From: Pseudomonas syringae KCTC 12500
GTDB lineage: Bacteria; Pseudomonadota; Gammaproteobacteria; Pseudomonadales; Pseudomonadaceae
Direction: 5' to 3'
Length of the DNA: 64,000 nucleotides
Assembly (NCBI RefSeq): GCF_000507185.2
Contig: NZ_AYTM02000002.1
Location: forward strand, 3,693,501 to 3,757,500
The notes under the pieces were generated by a model. It was given only the letters and a program-made list of their open reading frames with translations. It was not told the origin of the DNA and ran no database searches. Below are positions 25,447-35,017 of the stretch, one piece after another; the stretch's first letter is position 1; each line of letters begins with the position of its first letter. Made by a program: the position numbers and the translations under genes.

Positions 25447-25523
25447 CGCCGGTGAGGCCGTATGAGCGACCTGAATATGAGAGCAAGCTGTTACAGGGCA
25501 ATGATGGTTGGGACTCAAGGTAA
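25437..25523 (+). CDS. Possible 28-residue ORF overlapping the toxin stop
   Basis: An ATG inside the last codons of the toxin gene, preceded by a good GGAGG site, opens a frame coding for a 28-residue peptide (beginning MAIAPVRPYERPEYESK) that stops just before the shared terminator. It may be a real peptide coupled to the toxin, or the leftover 5' end of a gene lost when the toxin tail was exchanged. No recognisable family. Confidence 0.3.
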   Translation: MAIAPVRPYERPEYESKLLQGNDGWDSR

Positions 25524-25525
25524 AA

Positions 25526-25577
25526 AGCCCCCGGCAATAATGTGCGCATGACACTGCGCAAAGAATTACCGGGGGCT
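25526..25577. terminator. Terminator between the toxin gene and algA
   Basis: Long stem-loop: AGCCCCCGG (25526-25534) pairs with CCGGGGGCT (25569-25577); the inner part has TGCGCA twice, forming a second small hairpin. A-run on the left and GTTTC on the right allow use by both the toxin gene and the alginate operon, which converge here. Confidence 0.8.
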
Positions 25578-25603
25578 GTTTCACTTGCAGCTAAAAGCGT
25601 CTG

Positions 25604-27055
25604 TTAGCGAGCGATAGTCTGGGTTTTCACACCCGCTTCAAGCGCGTTCGAACGACCGTAGATGTCTTCGAAACGCTCGATGTCGTCTTCGCCCAGGTAG
25701 CTGCCCGATTGCACTTCGATGATTTCCAACGGGATCTTGCCCGGGTTGCGCAAGCGATGGACCGAGGCGATCGGGATGTAAGTGGACTGGTTCTCGGTGA
25801 GCAGGAATACGTTCTCGTCACAGGTGACCTGCGCAGTACCGGATACCACGATCCAGTGTTCGGCGCGGTGGTGGTGCATCTGCAGCGACAGGCAGGCACC
25901 CGGCTTGACGGAGATACGCTTGACCTGGAAACGACCGCCCATGTCCACCGAATCGTAGGAGCCCCACGGACGGTACACTTCGAGGTGGTTCTGGGTCTCG
26001 GTGCGGCCCTGTTCGTTCAGGGTAGCGACCATCTGCTTGACGCCCTGGACCTTGTCCTTGTGGGCAATCATCATCGCGTCCTTGGTTTCGACGACCACGA
26101 TGTTGTCCAGACCGATCACCGACACCAGTTTGCCGTTGCCGTGGATCATGCAGTTGCGGCTGTCCTGGATAACGACATCGCCCTTGGTGACGTTGCCGTT
26201 GGCGTCCTTGGCGTTGACTTCCCACAGCGACGACCAGCAGCCGACATCGCTCCAGCCGGCCGACAGCGGTACGACGCAGGCGCGCTGGGTTTTTTCCATG
26301 ACTGCGTAGTCGATGGAATTGTCCGGGCAGCAGGCGAAGGTCGAGGAGTCGATTTCAAGAGCGTCGCCGTCCTGTACGCTGCGCTCGAGGGTCAGCAGGC
26401 AGGTGTCGTAGATGTCCGGATCGTGCTTTTTCAGTTCTTCGAGGAAGCGGCTGGCGCGGAACAGGAACATGCCGCTGTTCCAGTAGTAACCACCGGCTTC
26501 GACGAATTCCTTGGCGCGTTTTTCATCAGGTTTTTCGACGAACTGCGACACGCGGCTGACGCCTTCCGGCAGCAGGGCATCGGCGGTGGACTTGATGTAG
26601 CCGTAGCCGGTTTCCGGCTTGTTGGCCGGCACACCGAACAGCACCATTTCGCCGCGTTCTGCGGCGACGGTTGCCAGAGCCAGTGCGCGTTGCAGGGCTT
26701 TCTGGTCTTCGATGACGTGGTCGGCTGGCAGCACCAGCATCAGGCCGTCATTGCCTTCGTTGACCAGCTTCATGGCGGTCAGTGCAACGGCGGGTGCCGT
26801 GTTGCGGCCGAACGGTTCCATGAGGATCGCCTGGGTTTCCAGATTCAGTGCCGCGAGTTGCTCGTTGACGATGAAACGGTGGTCCTTGTTGCAGACCACG
26901 ATAGGCTCCTGCATGCCCTCGAACACCAGACGCTCCAGGGTTTGCTGGAACAGGGTGTGCTCGCCGGTCAACGCCAGGAACTGTTTAGGGAATTGTTTAC
27001 GCGAAAGCGGCCAGAGTCGTGAACCACTACCGCCTGACAAGATAACTGGAATCAT
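25604..27055 (-). CDS. algA: Mannose-1-phosphate guanylyltransferase / mannose-6-phosphate isomerase
   Basis: A bifunctional cytoplasmic enzyme of 483 residues making mannose-6-phosphate from fructose-6-phosphate and GDP-mannose from mannose-1-phosphate, the first and third steps to alginate. N-terminal nucleotidyltransferase domain: LSGGSGSRLWPLSRKQFPKQ (residues 7-26) and FVEKP (about 172). The C-terminal isomerase cupin (about 330-470) has the metal-binding QMHHHRAEHW. Last gene of the alginate operon, 118 bases after algF, with a terminator after it. Length matches P. aeruginosa AlgA. Confidence 0.97.
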   Translation of the reverse strand: MIPVILSGGSGSRLWPLSRKQFPKQFLALTGEHTLFQQTLERLVFEGMQEPIVVCNKDHRFIVNEQLAALNLETQAILMEPFGRNTAPAVALTAMKLVNEGNDGLMLVLPADHVIEDQKALQRALALATVAAERGEMVLFGVPANKPETGYGYIKSTADALLPEGVSRVSQFVEKPDEKRAKEFVEAGGYYWNSGMFLFRASRFLEELKKHDPDIYDTCLLTLERSVQDGDALEIDSSTFACCPDNSIDYAVMEKTQRACVVPLSAGWSDVGCWSSLWEVNAKDANGNVTKGDVVIQDSRNCMIHGNGKLVSVIGLDNIVVVETKDAMMIAHKDKVQGVKQMVATLNEQGRTETQNHLEVYRPWGSYDSVDMGGRFQVKRISVKPGACLSLQMHHHRAEHWIVVSGTAQVTCDENVFLLTENQSTYIPIASVHRLRNPGKIPLEIIEVQSGSYLGEDDIERFEDIYGRSNALEAGVKTQTIAR

Positions 27056-27173
27056 TTTGTTTCTCCAAAAGCATTCAATTAGGGCCGTACGAGGTGTCTG
27101 TCGTTTCTGTCTTGTTCTTGTTCCGCGCTGGCCGGTTCAGTGCTGACGCCCTGAACCGACCGGCATAATCCGT

Positions 27174-27842
27174 TTAGCGGGTAGCGACCGGTGGCTTGAC
27201 CCACACTGGCGAGAGGCTGCTGCCACTGCCGGTGATGTAGAGCACAGCGGCTTCGCCACGCTCCAGTGCCACAGGTTTCACATCGGTGACTTTCTTGTCG
27301 CCGTCGTACAGCGCCAGGCTGACCTTGACCGGGTTGATTTCACGCTCGCCGGTGCCTTTTGCCGCTACAGCCTTGACCACGTCGGTCTTGCCATCAGCGG
27401 TTTTCAGGGTCAGGGACTTGTCGCTCAGGTTTTGCACACGAACCAGGGATTTCTGCTTGTTCTTGAACGGTGGCTCTTCGACCAGCTGTGGTTTGCCGCT
27501 GGCGTTGTTGACGATGGTGTAGTAGTGATCACCCGCCAGTTTCACTGGCAGGCTCTGGCTGCCCAACTTGGCGGTGTAGTCGCCCTGCGGCATGAAGCTG
27601 AACGCAGTGCTGCCCAGTGGCGCCACTTCGTTGAGGTTGGTGTTGCCGACGGTGGCGCTGATTTCGGCGTTGCTGGCGTTGTAGACACGCACGAAGGTCG
27701 AGCCTTTTGGTGCGGTCGGGCCGTACAGGGCGGAGTCACCGGCGAAAGCTTGCAGGGACATCAGGCCCAGACCTGCGGCCATTGCGCAGGTTTTGAACAG
27801 GCGTTTTGCGGCCGAACGGTTGGCAGTAGTGTTAAAAGTCAT
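27174..27842 (-). CDS. algF: Alginate O-acetyltransferase component AlgF
   Basis: A 222-residue periplasmic protein with a signal peptide ending near LQAFAGDS (about residue 35). It is needed for O-acetylation of alginate together with AlgI and AlgJ, probably as a bridging adaptor without known catalytic motif. Two beta-rich domains are suggested by the alternating hydrophobic pattern. It starts 12 bases after algJ in the operon. Confidence 0.93.
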   Translation of the reverse strand: MTFNTTANRSAAKRLFKTCAMAAGLGLMSLQAFAGDSALYGPTAPKGSTFVRVYNASNAEISATVGNTNLNEVAPLGSTAFSFMPQGDYTAKLGSQSLPVKLAGDHYYTIVNNASGKPQLVEEPPFKNKQKSLVRVQNLSDKSLTLKTADGKTDVVKAVAAKGTGEREINPVKVSLALYDGDKKVTDVKPVALERGEAAVLYITGSGSSLSPVWVKPPVATR

Positions 27843-27854
27843 GAGTCAGTCCTC

Positions 27855-29030
27855 TCAGTTTTGCGCCCGGTTGGGCGACTCGGATTGTTTGGCGTTGAGC
27901 GCCACGTTTTCTTGGGTGTCACGCGATTTCTTCAGCTCGGCGATCCACTTCGGATCGAACTCGCCAAGGTCGTTGTGTGCCGGCAGGTAGCGCTCCGGGA
28001 ATTCCCAGATCACCACTTGCGGCGGGGTGTTCTTGAAGGCATCGGTCTGCAGGTACTTGAGCATCGGCAGGATCGGACCATGGCCGTCTTCGGCGTAGTT
28101 GACGACATCACTGCGCAGCGCTTCTTTCAAGGCGCCGACGAAGTTCCAGTTAGGGTTGGCGCTGTAGCTGGTGCCCACCAGACCCACCGGGATGTCGCTG
28201 TCTGCGAACAGCGCGTCACCGCCTGCCGCTTCGCCTGCTACCGGATCAGTGCTGCGTTTCTGCAACTCGTCCGGCTTGGGCAGCATGTTGCTGAACAGCG
28301 GGTCGAGCGGCAGGAATGTAGTCAGGTCACCTTTGTAGGCTTCGGTTCCCTTGGCTTGTGTGACGAACTGCTCAGGTTCGCCTTCCAGTGGCGTTTTCTG
28401 GGCAATCGCGGCGCTCAGTTGCTGCGCGGCGACTTCGGCACCCATTGGCGTCCAGTGAGTATCGGTGCGCAGGAAAACCTGGCCCTGTTGCTTGGCAGCT
28501 TGCAGCGGCGCCAGCAGGTCCGGGGCAAAGATCCCGGCCTTGGCGACCTGAGCGTGGAACTGCTGATACAGGTCGGTGTGCAGGCTGGCAGGCTTGCTGT
28601 CACCGATGTGCTCCGGGTACAGACGGGTCTTCGCCGGAACGATCGCCAGGACCAGTTTGGTGCCCTGTTTTTCCAGTGCGTCACGCACACCCTGAATGAT
28701 CGCCAGGTTGTCGGCTTCGTTCTGCTCGCCGTTGGCAACCGCGTCGAACTCTTCGTCGGTATACAACCACTGGTCCTTGCCGAGTACGACGCCCGGACGA
28801 CCTTCGTTGAACAGTTTGAAATCCAGCGCCGCCCAGAGGTTGGTGCCCAGACGCTTGATGGGGAACTCATCGTCATAATGAGTTTCCGCCGCCTTGGTCC
28901 ATTTGCCATTGAGCACAGTGGTCTCGGCCGACGTCGAGAAGGTGCTGAAACTGCGCAGCGACCAGATCCCCAGGACCAGCAGAATGGCTAGGAAGAGGGC
29001 GATGTAGAGGATTCGTAATGAACGGGTCAT
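27855..29030 (-). CDS. algJ: Alginate O-acetyltransferase AlgJ
   Basis: A 391-residue SGNH-like acetyltransferase, anchored by an N-terminal helix (about 7-27) and facing the periplasm. The catalytic Asp-x-His is in RTDTHWTP and the Ser in LVGTSYSANPNWNF. It works with AlgI, AlgF and AlgX to acetylate mannuronate residues at O2/O3, which blocks epimerisation and changes gel properties. Close paralogue of AlgX without the carbohydrate-binding module. It follows algI by 10 bases. Confidence 0.95.
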   Translation of the reverse strand: MTRSLRILYIALFLAILLVLGIWSLRSFSTFSTSAETTVLNGKWTKAAETHYDDEFPIKRLGTNLWAALDFKLFNEGRPGVVLGKDQWLYTDEEFDAVANGEQNEADNLAIIQGVRDALEKQGTKLVLAIVPAKTRLYPEHIGDSKPASLHTDLYQQFHAQVAKAGIFAPDLLAPLQAAKQQGQVFLRTDTHWTPMGAEVAAQQLSAAIAQKTPLEGEPEQFVTQAKGTEAYKGDLTTFLPLDPLFSNMLPKPDELQKRSTDPVAGEAAGGDALFADSDIPVGLVGTSYSANPNWNFVGALKEALRSDVVNYAEDGHGPILPMLKYLQTDAFKNTPPQVVIWEFPERYLPAHNDLGEFDPKWIAELKKSRDTQENVALNAKQSESPNRAQN

Positions 29031-29040
29031 GTCAGTCTCC

Positions 29041-30597
29041 TCAGAACTGGAAGTAAAGGAACGGCGAGAAGCTTTGCGCCGAAAGTTTGAGAATCGAAGC
29101 CACGAACAGCAGCAGGATCAGTGCGCGCATGGCGTAACGTGGCCAGTCGGCTTCCCAATAGGCCGGTTGCACCTGAGCTTCGCTGCCCACGGTGTAGCCA
29201 GGCATGTGCAGGCTGCCGGGTGCATCGCCAGGAACGGCCTTGATGGTGCCCGGTTGTGCGGTTGCAGGACCGTCAGCCTTGGTGCTCTTGCCGGTGTCTT
29301 TTTCGCGATTCTGGTAGAAGTCGCGCAGACCGAAGAACGCCAGCGTCAGATAAGCCACCACCAGCGTTGCCACTTGCAGACCGGTCAGGCTGGCGCGGTT
29401 GAGTTCCGAAAGCTGCCACTCGCCGAAGCTGAACATGGCGCCGTACATACGACCGGCGACATGCAGGTTTTCAGCGCGGAAGATGACCCAGCCGATGATC
29501 ACCAGCAGGAAGGTCAGTGCCCAGCGGATCGGGTTGAAACTGTAGGGTTTGGTATTGATACCGACCGCTTTTTCGATCGCCAGCCACATGCCGTGCCAGG
29601 CACCCCAGATGATGTAGGTGACGTTGGCTCCGTGCCACAGACCGCCAAGCAGCATGGTCAGGAACAGGTTGCGGTAGGTCGCGACTTTGCCGCCTCGGTT
29701 GCCGCCCAACGTGATGTACAGGTAGTCACGCAGCCAGGTGGACAGGCTGATGTGCCAGCGACGCCAGAACTCGGTGATCGACTGGCTGATATAGGGCTGT
29801 TTGAAGTTTTCCATGAAGCGGAAACCCATCATCAGACCCAGACCTATGGCCATGTCGCTGTAACCGGAGAAGTCGAAGTACAGCTGCGCGGTGTAGGCCA
29901 GCGCACCCAGCCAGGCATCGCCGGTGGTCGGGTTCTGCAGAGCGAAGCAGTGGTCGGCGACCACGGCCAGGGTGTCGGCGATGAACACTTTCTTGATGAA
30001 GCCCTGCATGAAGCGCGTGGCACCTTCGGAGAACTTGTCCAGCGTGTGTGTACGGTTATTGAACTGGTCGGCCAGATCACGGAAACGCAGCACGGGGCCG
30101 GCGATCAAGTGCGGGAAGATCGCGACGAATGCAGCGAAGTCGATCAGGTTGCGCGTGGCCGGGGTATCGCCGCGGTAAACGTCGATGATGTAGCTGATGG
30201 ACTCGAAGACATAGAACGAGATACCGATCGGCAAGAGCACGTGAGTCAGGATGAACGGTTCCAGACCCATCGAGGTCATGGCTGCGTTGATGCTGTCCAC
30301 GCCGAAGTTGGCGTATTTGAAGTAGCCCAGAATACACAGGTCCACGATCACGCCAAGCAGCAACCACTTCTGTGCCGGCTTGGTCCGCACACCTGCTGCG
30401 CCTACCTTGAGACCGATCCAGTAGTTCCAGACGGTCACGCCGACGAACAGCGCCAGGAAGTCCACTCGCCACCAGGCGTAGAAGACATAGCTGGCAATCA
30501 GCAGCAGCAGATTGCGATAGCGTTGCCCGCTCAGATAGTACAAGCCGAGGAAGATCGGCATGAACAGGAACAGGAACACGTTGGATGAGAAAACCAT
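29041..30597 (-). CDS. algI: Alginate O-acetyltransferase AlgI (MBOAT)
   Basis: A 518-residue polytopic inner-membrane protein of the membrane-bound O-acyltransferase family that passes acetyl groups across the membrane to the alginate acetylation machinery. The invariant MBOAT histidine region is LLGGLWHGANVTYIIWGAWHG (about residues 315-336, two His). About ten helices, with a cytoplasmic loop near the C-terminus (about 425-460). It is preceded by a 184-base gap with a REP doublet, the largest gap within the operon. Confidence 0.95.
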   Translation of the reverse strand: MVFSSNVFLFLFMPIFLGLYYLSGQRYRNLLLLIASYVFYAWWRVDFLALFVGVTVWNYWIGLKVGAAGVRTKPAQKWLLLGVIVDLCILGYFKYANFGVDSINAAMTSMGLEPFILTHVLLPIGISFYVFESISYIIDVYRGDTPATRNLIDFAAFVAIFPHLIAGPVLRFRDLADQFNNRTHTLDKFSEGATRFMQGFIKKVFIADTLAVVADHCFALQNPTTGDAWLGALAYTAQLYFDFSGYSDMAIGLGLMMGFRFMENFKQPYISQSITEFWRRWHISLSTWLRDYLYITLGGNRGGKVATYRNLFLTMLLGGLWHGANVTYIIWGAWHGMWLAIEKAVGINTKPYSFNPIRWALTFLLVIIGWVIFRAENLHVAGRMYGAMFSFGEWQLSELNRASLTGLQVATLVVAYLTLAFFGLRDFYQNREKDTGKSTKADGPATAQPGTIKAVPGDAPGSLHMPGYTVGSEAQVQPAYWEADWPRYAMRALILLLFVASILKLSAQSFSPFLYFQF

Positions 30598-30639
30598 CCT
30601 TATCTCTCCGTTTGTCCAACATTCAAGGGCTCACAGCCC

Positions 30640-30672
30640 CCCCAAACCCCCCCGCAAAAAGGGAGGGGCAAA
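30640..30672. repeat. C-run/G-run hairpin in the algL-algI gap
   Basis: A run of 7 C, AAA, 7 C, GCAAAAA, then GGGAGGGG can fold into a strong GC stem. It stands next to the REP doublet and may slow polymerase or stabilise the upstream mRNA. Confidence 0.45.
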
Positions 30673-30680
30673 TCACTTCA

Positions 30681-30769
30681 CAGCTTGTTCGCGAAGCTGG
30701 CCAGGCGAGATCCGGTTTTATGGATGCATCGCCTGGACATAGGTCTTCGCGGACAAGTCCGCTCCTACA
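30681..30769. repeat. REP doublet (inverted pair) between algL and algI
   Basis: Left unit (30681-30711) has AGCTT-N7-AAGCT and CCAGGCGA; the right unit (30727-30769) is its inverse with TCGCCTGG and the perfect hairpin GCGGAC-AA-GTCCGC, ending CTCCTACA, the hallmark of Pseudomonas REPs. The two units face each other as in a BIME. Confidence 0.8.
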
Positions 30770-30781
30770 ACCAAAGGCGTA

Positions 30782-31918
30782 TCACTCGCTGACGTTGTCG
30801 CCCTTGTCGCCTTTTTCGTGCGACGGGTCGAAGACCTTGGTCAGGTCACCGCCCAGGCGGAACGTCTTGAACGGCTGCTTTTCGTGTTTCTCTTCCAGCA
30901 CATCCGGGCTGCAGGTGTAGAGCGAGCAGTACGGTTCGAGCCAGGCGAATTTCGGATCTTTCTTCAGGTCCGTCATGTCCTGTTTCTCGCCGTTGTGGTC
31001 AGCGAATATCGAAGGGTCTTTGACGCCGGCCAGAACCCGGTCACCCAGACGCTTCAGGGCACCATTATTTTCCGGACGCAGGTCCACGCCGTTGGCCTGG
31101 GCGAAGCTGGCAATCATCGCGAGCGGTGGCAATGCGTAGTTGTGATACGACAGTGCCCGCTGACGACGCTTCATCTCGTTGGGCAGGAAACCGTCCTTGT
31201 CCACTTGATTGGCAGCGACCTTGTATTCCTTCACGGCCCAGTCGAACAGGTCCTGACGATTGGTGGCGACAGCGGTTGCCATCACTGACCAGGCAGCCCA
31301 GTACGAGTGGTTGTTGATTTTTTCCAGCGGCAGATTGCTCCAGTCGCTGACCACCTGATCGGCCAGCTTGCTGAACCAGGTCTCGATGATCTTTGCGTCC
31401 TGCTGACGGTTGGCCAGCGGATGCGACTCGGAGAACTTCAGGCGCAGGTAGGCGGAGGACATGCTGCCCAGTGCCCATTTGCGCATGGATTTGCCGGTGT
31501 GGTTGAACTCGCGCGACTCCAGCGCATCGGCCTTGGCCCAGGTGGTCATCATGTTCAGCGCGCAATCGAGCTGTTCCGGACGACCGTCGCGCATGTACTG
31601 CATCACGACTTTGCTGACGCCACGCTCAAGGGTGGTGATGTCCTTGGTCGCATCGCGGAACGCTTCTTCGGATACCGCGTTGAGCGTTGCGCGCGCCTTG
31701 TCCGAACCCTCGTACTTGCTGCGGAACACCAGCTTGTCGGTGTAGGGCTTTGGAATGGCTTCACAGCTGAAGTTGTGATCGCCAGTCTTCATTTTTTCGA
31801 TCGGGGCGTCATAGCCCTTGGGTGGAACCAGTGCGGCGGACGCACCCGTGGCCCAGGCCATCGATGACAGGATTGCCATCGACAGCAGGGTAGGGCGTAT
31901 CAGTTTAGGAGTCTGCAT
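30782..31918 (-). CDS. algL: Alginate lyase AlgL
   Basis: A 378-residue periplasmic polysaccharide lyase (family PL5) that cleaves mannuronate links by beta-elimination and clears mislocalised polymer. Signal peptide ends near TGASAALV (about 28). The active-site signature is NNHSYWAAW (about residue 200); catalytic Tyr and basic residues are in [12 protein letters not shown]. Starts 8 bases after the algX stop and is followed by a long gap to algI. Confidence 0.95.
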   Translation of the reverse strand: MQTPKLIRPTLLSMAILSSMAWATGASAALVPPKGYDAPIEKMKTGDHNFSCEAIPKPYTDKLVFRSKYEGSDKARATLNAVSEEAFRDATKDITTLERGVSKVVMQYMRDGRPEQLDCALNMMTTWAKADALESREFNHTGKSMRKWALGSMSSAYLRLKFSESHPLANRQQDAKIIETWFSKLADQVVSDWSNLPLEKINNHSYWAAWSVMATAVATNRQDLFDWAVKEYKVAANQVDKDGFLPNEMKRRQRALSYHNYALPPLAMIASFAQANGVDLRPENNGALKRLGDRVLAGVKDPSIFADHNGEKQDMTDLKKDPKFAWLEPYCSLYTCSPDVLEEKHEKQPFKTFRLGGDLTKVFDPSHEKGDKGDNVSE

Positions 31919-31926
31919 AAGTCACC

Positions 31927-33366
31927 TCATAGTCCGGCTTGAGCGGTGTGTGTCGCAGCGCTCGGGAACACGTTGCGTTTGCATACTTTGGCTTCGACTT
32001 TTTGTGGTGCCGTGCCTGCTTCCGGTCCCTGGATTTCCAGTGCCAGCAGTTGCTGGTTGGCCCAATCCTCATCCTCGCGCAATTCGAAGGCGAAGCGTCC
32101 ATCGGTGTCTGACGTTTCAGGTTTCTCGATTTTCAGATCCTCGTGGCGACCGTTCATGTACCAGAGTCTGGCCTGAAGGACTTTCACCGAGGTGTCGTCA
32201 AACTTGATGTCGATCTGATTGCTGCCGTTGCGGATGTCCTTGATGCCATTCTTGCCGTTGACCAACACTTCGTTGGTGCCCGGCTTGAGGGTGGTGCTGG
32301 CGCTCATGACGGCAGGCTTGCCTTCACAGCCGTTGTCCAGCAGCGACATCATCTGGCGATAGATGGTCTCCTGATCCAGGCGATACAGCGGCGAGAATTC
32401 CCAGATGAGAATTTTCGGCGGACGCTTCTGGAAGTCTTCGCTGCCCAGGTACTGCAGCATCGAACCTTCCAGGCCACCACCAGGGAACGCTACGTTCAAC
32501 ACGTCAGCGCCCATGTACTCCTGCAGGAAGCCAGCGAAGTTGTAGTTCTTGCCGCTGTGGCTGGTACCGACCAGGGTGATTTCCGGGTTACCGGAATCGC
32601 CGAACAGGTCGCCGTCGCCCGCCTCACCCTTGGGCTCGGTGGTGAACTGGTCCATGTACTGGATCGCGTAGCTGGTGCCGCACAATTGACCCGCCATATT
32701 GTGCAAAGTGCCCGTCTTGCCCATGCGTCCGGAAATATGGCTTTCGAACTCACGCTTGGGGATATCGCTGTAGCCCGGAACTTTCTTCACGGTTTCGGCA
32801 ACGATTTTCGCCGTACGCTGCGCGCCATACGGCGTCCAGTGCTGGTCACCGCGGAAGTAGAAGTCGTGCGCCTGCTGCTCGTTGGTCAACGGCGACAGGT
32901 CAGGGACCCAGTAGCCCATCTTGCTGAAGCGGCCGAGCATGGCCTGATAGTTTTTCAGCGCCTTGTCGTAGTCGAACTTGTCACGTTCGGCGGGGAACAG
33001 CTTGTTGCGATCCACCAGACCACGGGTCGGCTGATACACCACGACCAGCTCGACGCCTTTGCTCTTGAACGCATCGTGCAGTTCTTTCATGCGGCGATAG
33101 CCGGCAGGCGTGGTGTCGAACTCGGTGCGCAGGTCTTCCTGAGTCCGGAACAGCCAGTCGCCCTGGGCCTGGACCAGCGTGGTGAAGTTCTGCTGATAGC
33201 GCGTGGTGTAGTTTTTCGCGTCATGCGCGGCCGGGCACAGCGAGCAGCAGGGCTCGGCCTTGAACGTCGGTGCTTGCGAGTCGTCTGCCCGAGCGACACC
33301 CGCGGCGGCCATCAAGGCGGCGGTGAGGCTGGACAGGCTCAACAGCTTGATCAGATGTGCGTGCAT
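31927..33366 (-). CDS. algX: Alginate biosynthesis/acetylation protein AlgX
   Basis: A 479-residue periplasmic protein with a signal peptide ending near GVARADDS (about 28), an SGNH-like acetyltransferase domain (catalytic D-x-H in FRGDQHWTP, Ser in LVGTSHSGKNYNF) and a C-terminal carbohydrate-binding module (about 345-470). It acetylates polymannuronate directly and links the periplasmic alginate complex. The start at 33366 is chosen over the open frame to 33384 because an AGGAAGG site precedes it and the length fits. It lies 14 bases after algG. Confidence 0.95.
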   Translation of the reverse strand: MHAHLIKLLSLSSLTAALMAAAGVARADDSQAPTFKAEPCCSLCPAAHDAKNYTTRYQQNFTTLVQAQGDWLFRTQEDLRTEFDTTPAGYRRMKELHDAFKSKGVELVVVYQPTRGLVDRNKLFPAERDKFDYDKALKNYQAMLGRFSKMGYWVPDLSPLTNEQQAHDFYFRGDQHWTPYGAQRTAKIVAETVKKVPGYSDIPKREFESHISGRMGKTGTLHNMAGQLCGTSYAIQYMDQFTTEPKGEAGDGDLFGDSGNPEITLVGTSHSGKNYNFAGFLQEYMGADVLNVAFPGGGLEGSMLQYLGSEDFQKRPPKILIWEFSPLYRLDQETIYRQMMSLLDNGCEGKPAVMSASTTLKPGTNEVLVNGKNGIKDIRNGSNQIDIKFDDTSVKVLQARLWYMNGRHEDLKIEKPETSDTDGRFAFELREDEDWANQQLLALEIQGPEAGTAPQKVEAKVCKRNVFPSAATHTAQAGL

Positions 33367-33380
33367 AACAATACCCTTCC

Positions 33381-34991
33381 TCATTCCCGCAGCTCGGTCT
33401 GGCTTTCGACGGGGTCGATCAATACGGCTTTCTTCTGGCGTACCAGCAGGTCGAGGATTTCGTCCTGGCGCTCACCGAGGACGCCGTTGAGGCTGATACC
33501 GACTTCTTTGGTAGGCATCAGCATCGAGACGCGATACAGCTCGACACTCAGTGGCGAGTCGATGGACAGCGGGCCGGAGCCATTGCTGGACAGTTCGCCG
33601 CCGACCATGATCAGCGAGACCTGAGCGTCGAACGGATCGAGCTCGATGTCGCGGTCGGTGTCGCTCAGGTCCTTGATGTGGCCGTAGACGCCCATCAGGC
33701 CGTTGCCCATGGCGACGTTCTCGTACAGCTTGATGTTCACACTGTTACGTACGCGGATACCGTGGCGGCGGTTGGCGATCACGCGATTGCCCCACAGCAG
33801 GTTGTTGCCGCTTTCGTACAGGGTGATGCCGTCGGTGTGGTTCTGGTAAATCTCGTTGTAGGCGACGATGTTGCCGACGCTGTTACGGTCCAGAACCACG
33901 CCGGACAATTTGTTGTTGTGGCTCTTGTTGCGGAAGATGAAGCTGTTGTCCACTTCCCGGGAAATGATGATCCCGTGCTTCTTTTTGGTCCCGTAAACGT
34001 CGTTTTCGGCGATGATCAGACCGTGCGAGCGGTCGTGCGGGTCAATGCCGTAAATGATGTTGTCGCGGTAGGTGTTGCCCTTGACCACGAAGTCGCGGGT
34101 TTCATAGCAGTAGAAGCCGTACCACATGTCCGAGAACTCTGAATCGATGATCCAGCCCGTCGGTTCGGGACGCTTGAGCACCTTCGCGGTGTTGGGCGTG
34201 TACTGGGAAATACTGATGCCGTAGGACTTGCTCTGGTCGTAACCCAGGCTCGCCATTTTGGTATTGGCGATCCAGGTTTCCGAGCCACCCCAAGTCAGCA
34301 GGAAAGGGCGAAACTCGTCAGGCTTGCGATAGGTCGCCAGGCTGTTGCGGGTTTCACTCCAGCCATTGACCTGAGTGTGAGTGATCAGCATCTTGCCTTC
34401 ACTGACGATGAACGAGCCCTTTTCCTGAGACAGACGCAATTCCTTGGTCTTGCTGTCGATCTCGAAGGTCCCGGTTTCCTTGATCAGGATCGGCAAGCGC
34501 GCCACGTAGACACCTGGCGAGACCTCGTTGAGGAACTGCTTGGGCACCTTCTTGGCCAGGTCCTGCAGGTTCACGTAGCCGTCGGAAATCATGATCGCCT
34601 GCGGGATACCGCGCTGGCGGTTCACCCATTCGGCCATCTTGTTGTCACCGCCGATGAATTCCTTCAGGCCGGTTTCTTCCATCATCCGTGAAACAGTGAC
34701 CTTGCCCGGCTTGTTGCGCACGATCTTTTTCAGTGCGGCTTCGGCGGTGTAGCCCTTGAGGTCGGGCAACACCGGTTTGGCCATTTCCAGCGGCGCGGTC
34801 GGCGGGCTGGTGATGGTGTAGGTCTTGGCCTGATGCAATTCCTTGACCAGCGCCTTCTGTGCGTCGGGTACGACAGGTGCGTTGGCCAGCGCCACACCGC
34901 TGGCCATCAGCAGGGCGCTGGTCAGCAGTGCGCTTTCGAGCAGGGCGTGCGGCCAGTGCCGGCTACGCCCGTTGCTTGTATGACTGTTCAT
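33381..34991 (-). CDS. algG: Mannuronan C5-epimerase AlgG
   Basis: A 536-residue periplasmic enzyme that converts mannuronate to guluronate in the polymer. Signal peptide about 1-35 (SALLMASGVALANAP). The rest is a right-handed beta-helix with CASH repeats; the catalytic motif GIDPHDRSHG is seen in the middle (about 315-325). The ATG at 34991 follows an AAGGAG site; the open frame extends 27 bases further. It follows algE by 26 bases. Confidence 0.95.
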   Translation of the reverse strand: MNSHTSNGRSRHWPHALLESALLTSALLMASGVALANAPVVPDAQKALVKELHQAKTYTITSPPTAPLEMAKPVLPDLKGYTAEAALKKIVRNKPGKVTVSRMMEETGLKEFIGGDNKMAEWVNRQRGIPQAIMISDGYVNLQDLAKKVPKQFLNEVSPGVYVARLPILIKETGTFEIDSKTKELRLSQEKGSFIVSEGKMLITHTQVNGWSETRNSLATYRKPDEFRPFLLTWGGSETWIANTKMASLGYDQSKSYGISISQYTPNTAKVLKRPEPTGWIIDSEFSDMWYGFYCYETRDFVVKGNTYRDNIIYGIDPHDRSHGLIIAENDVYGTKKKHGIIISREVDNSFIFRNKSHNNKLSGVVLDRNSVGNIVAYNEIYQNHTDGITLYESGNNLLWGNRVIANRRHGIRVRNSVNIKLYENVAMGNGLMGVYGHIKDLSDTDRDIELDPFDAQVSLIMVGGELSSNGSGPLSIDSPLSVELYRVSMLMPTKEVGISLNGVLGERQDEILDLLVRQKKAVLIDPVESQTELRE

Positions 34992-35017
34992 CTCTGGCAC
35001 TCCTTTGGCGGTTCGCA

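Noticed and set aside
25709..27022. 437-residue plus-strand frame opposite algA
   Set aside because: Shadow of the conserved algA gene; no motif or ribosome site.
29029..30588. 519-residue plus-strand frame opposite algI
   Set aside because: Its composition (Gln/Val/His/Asp-rich) is what an antisense strand of a GC-rich gene yields; algI is certain.
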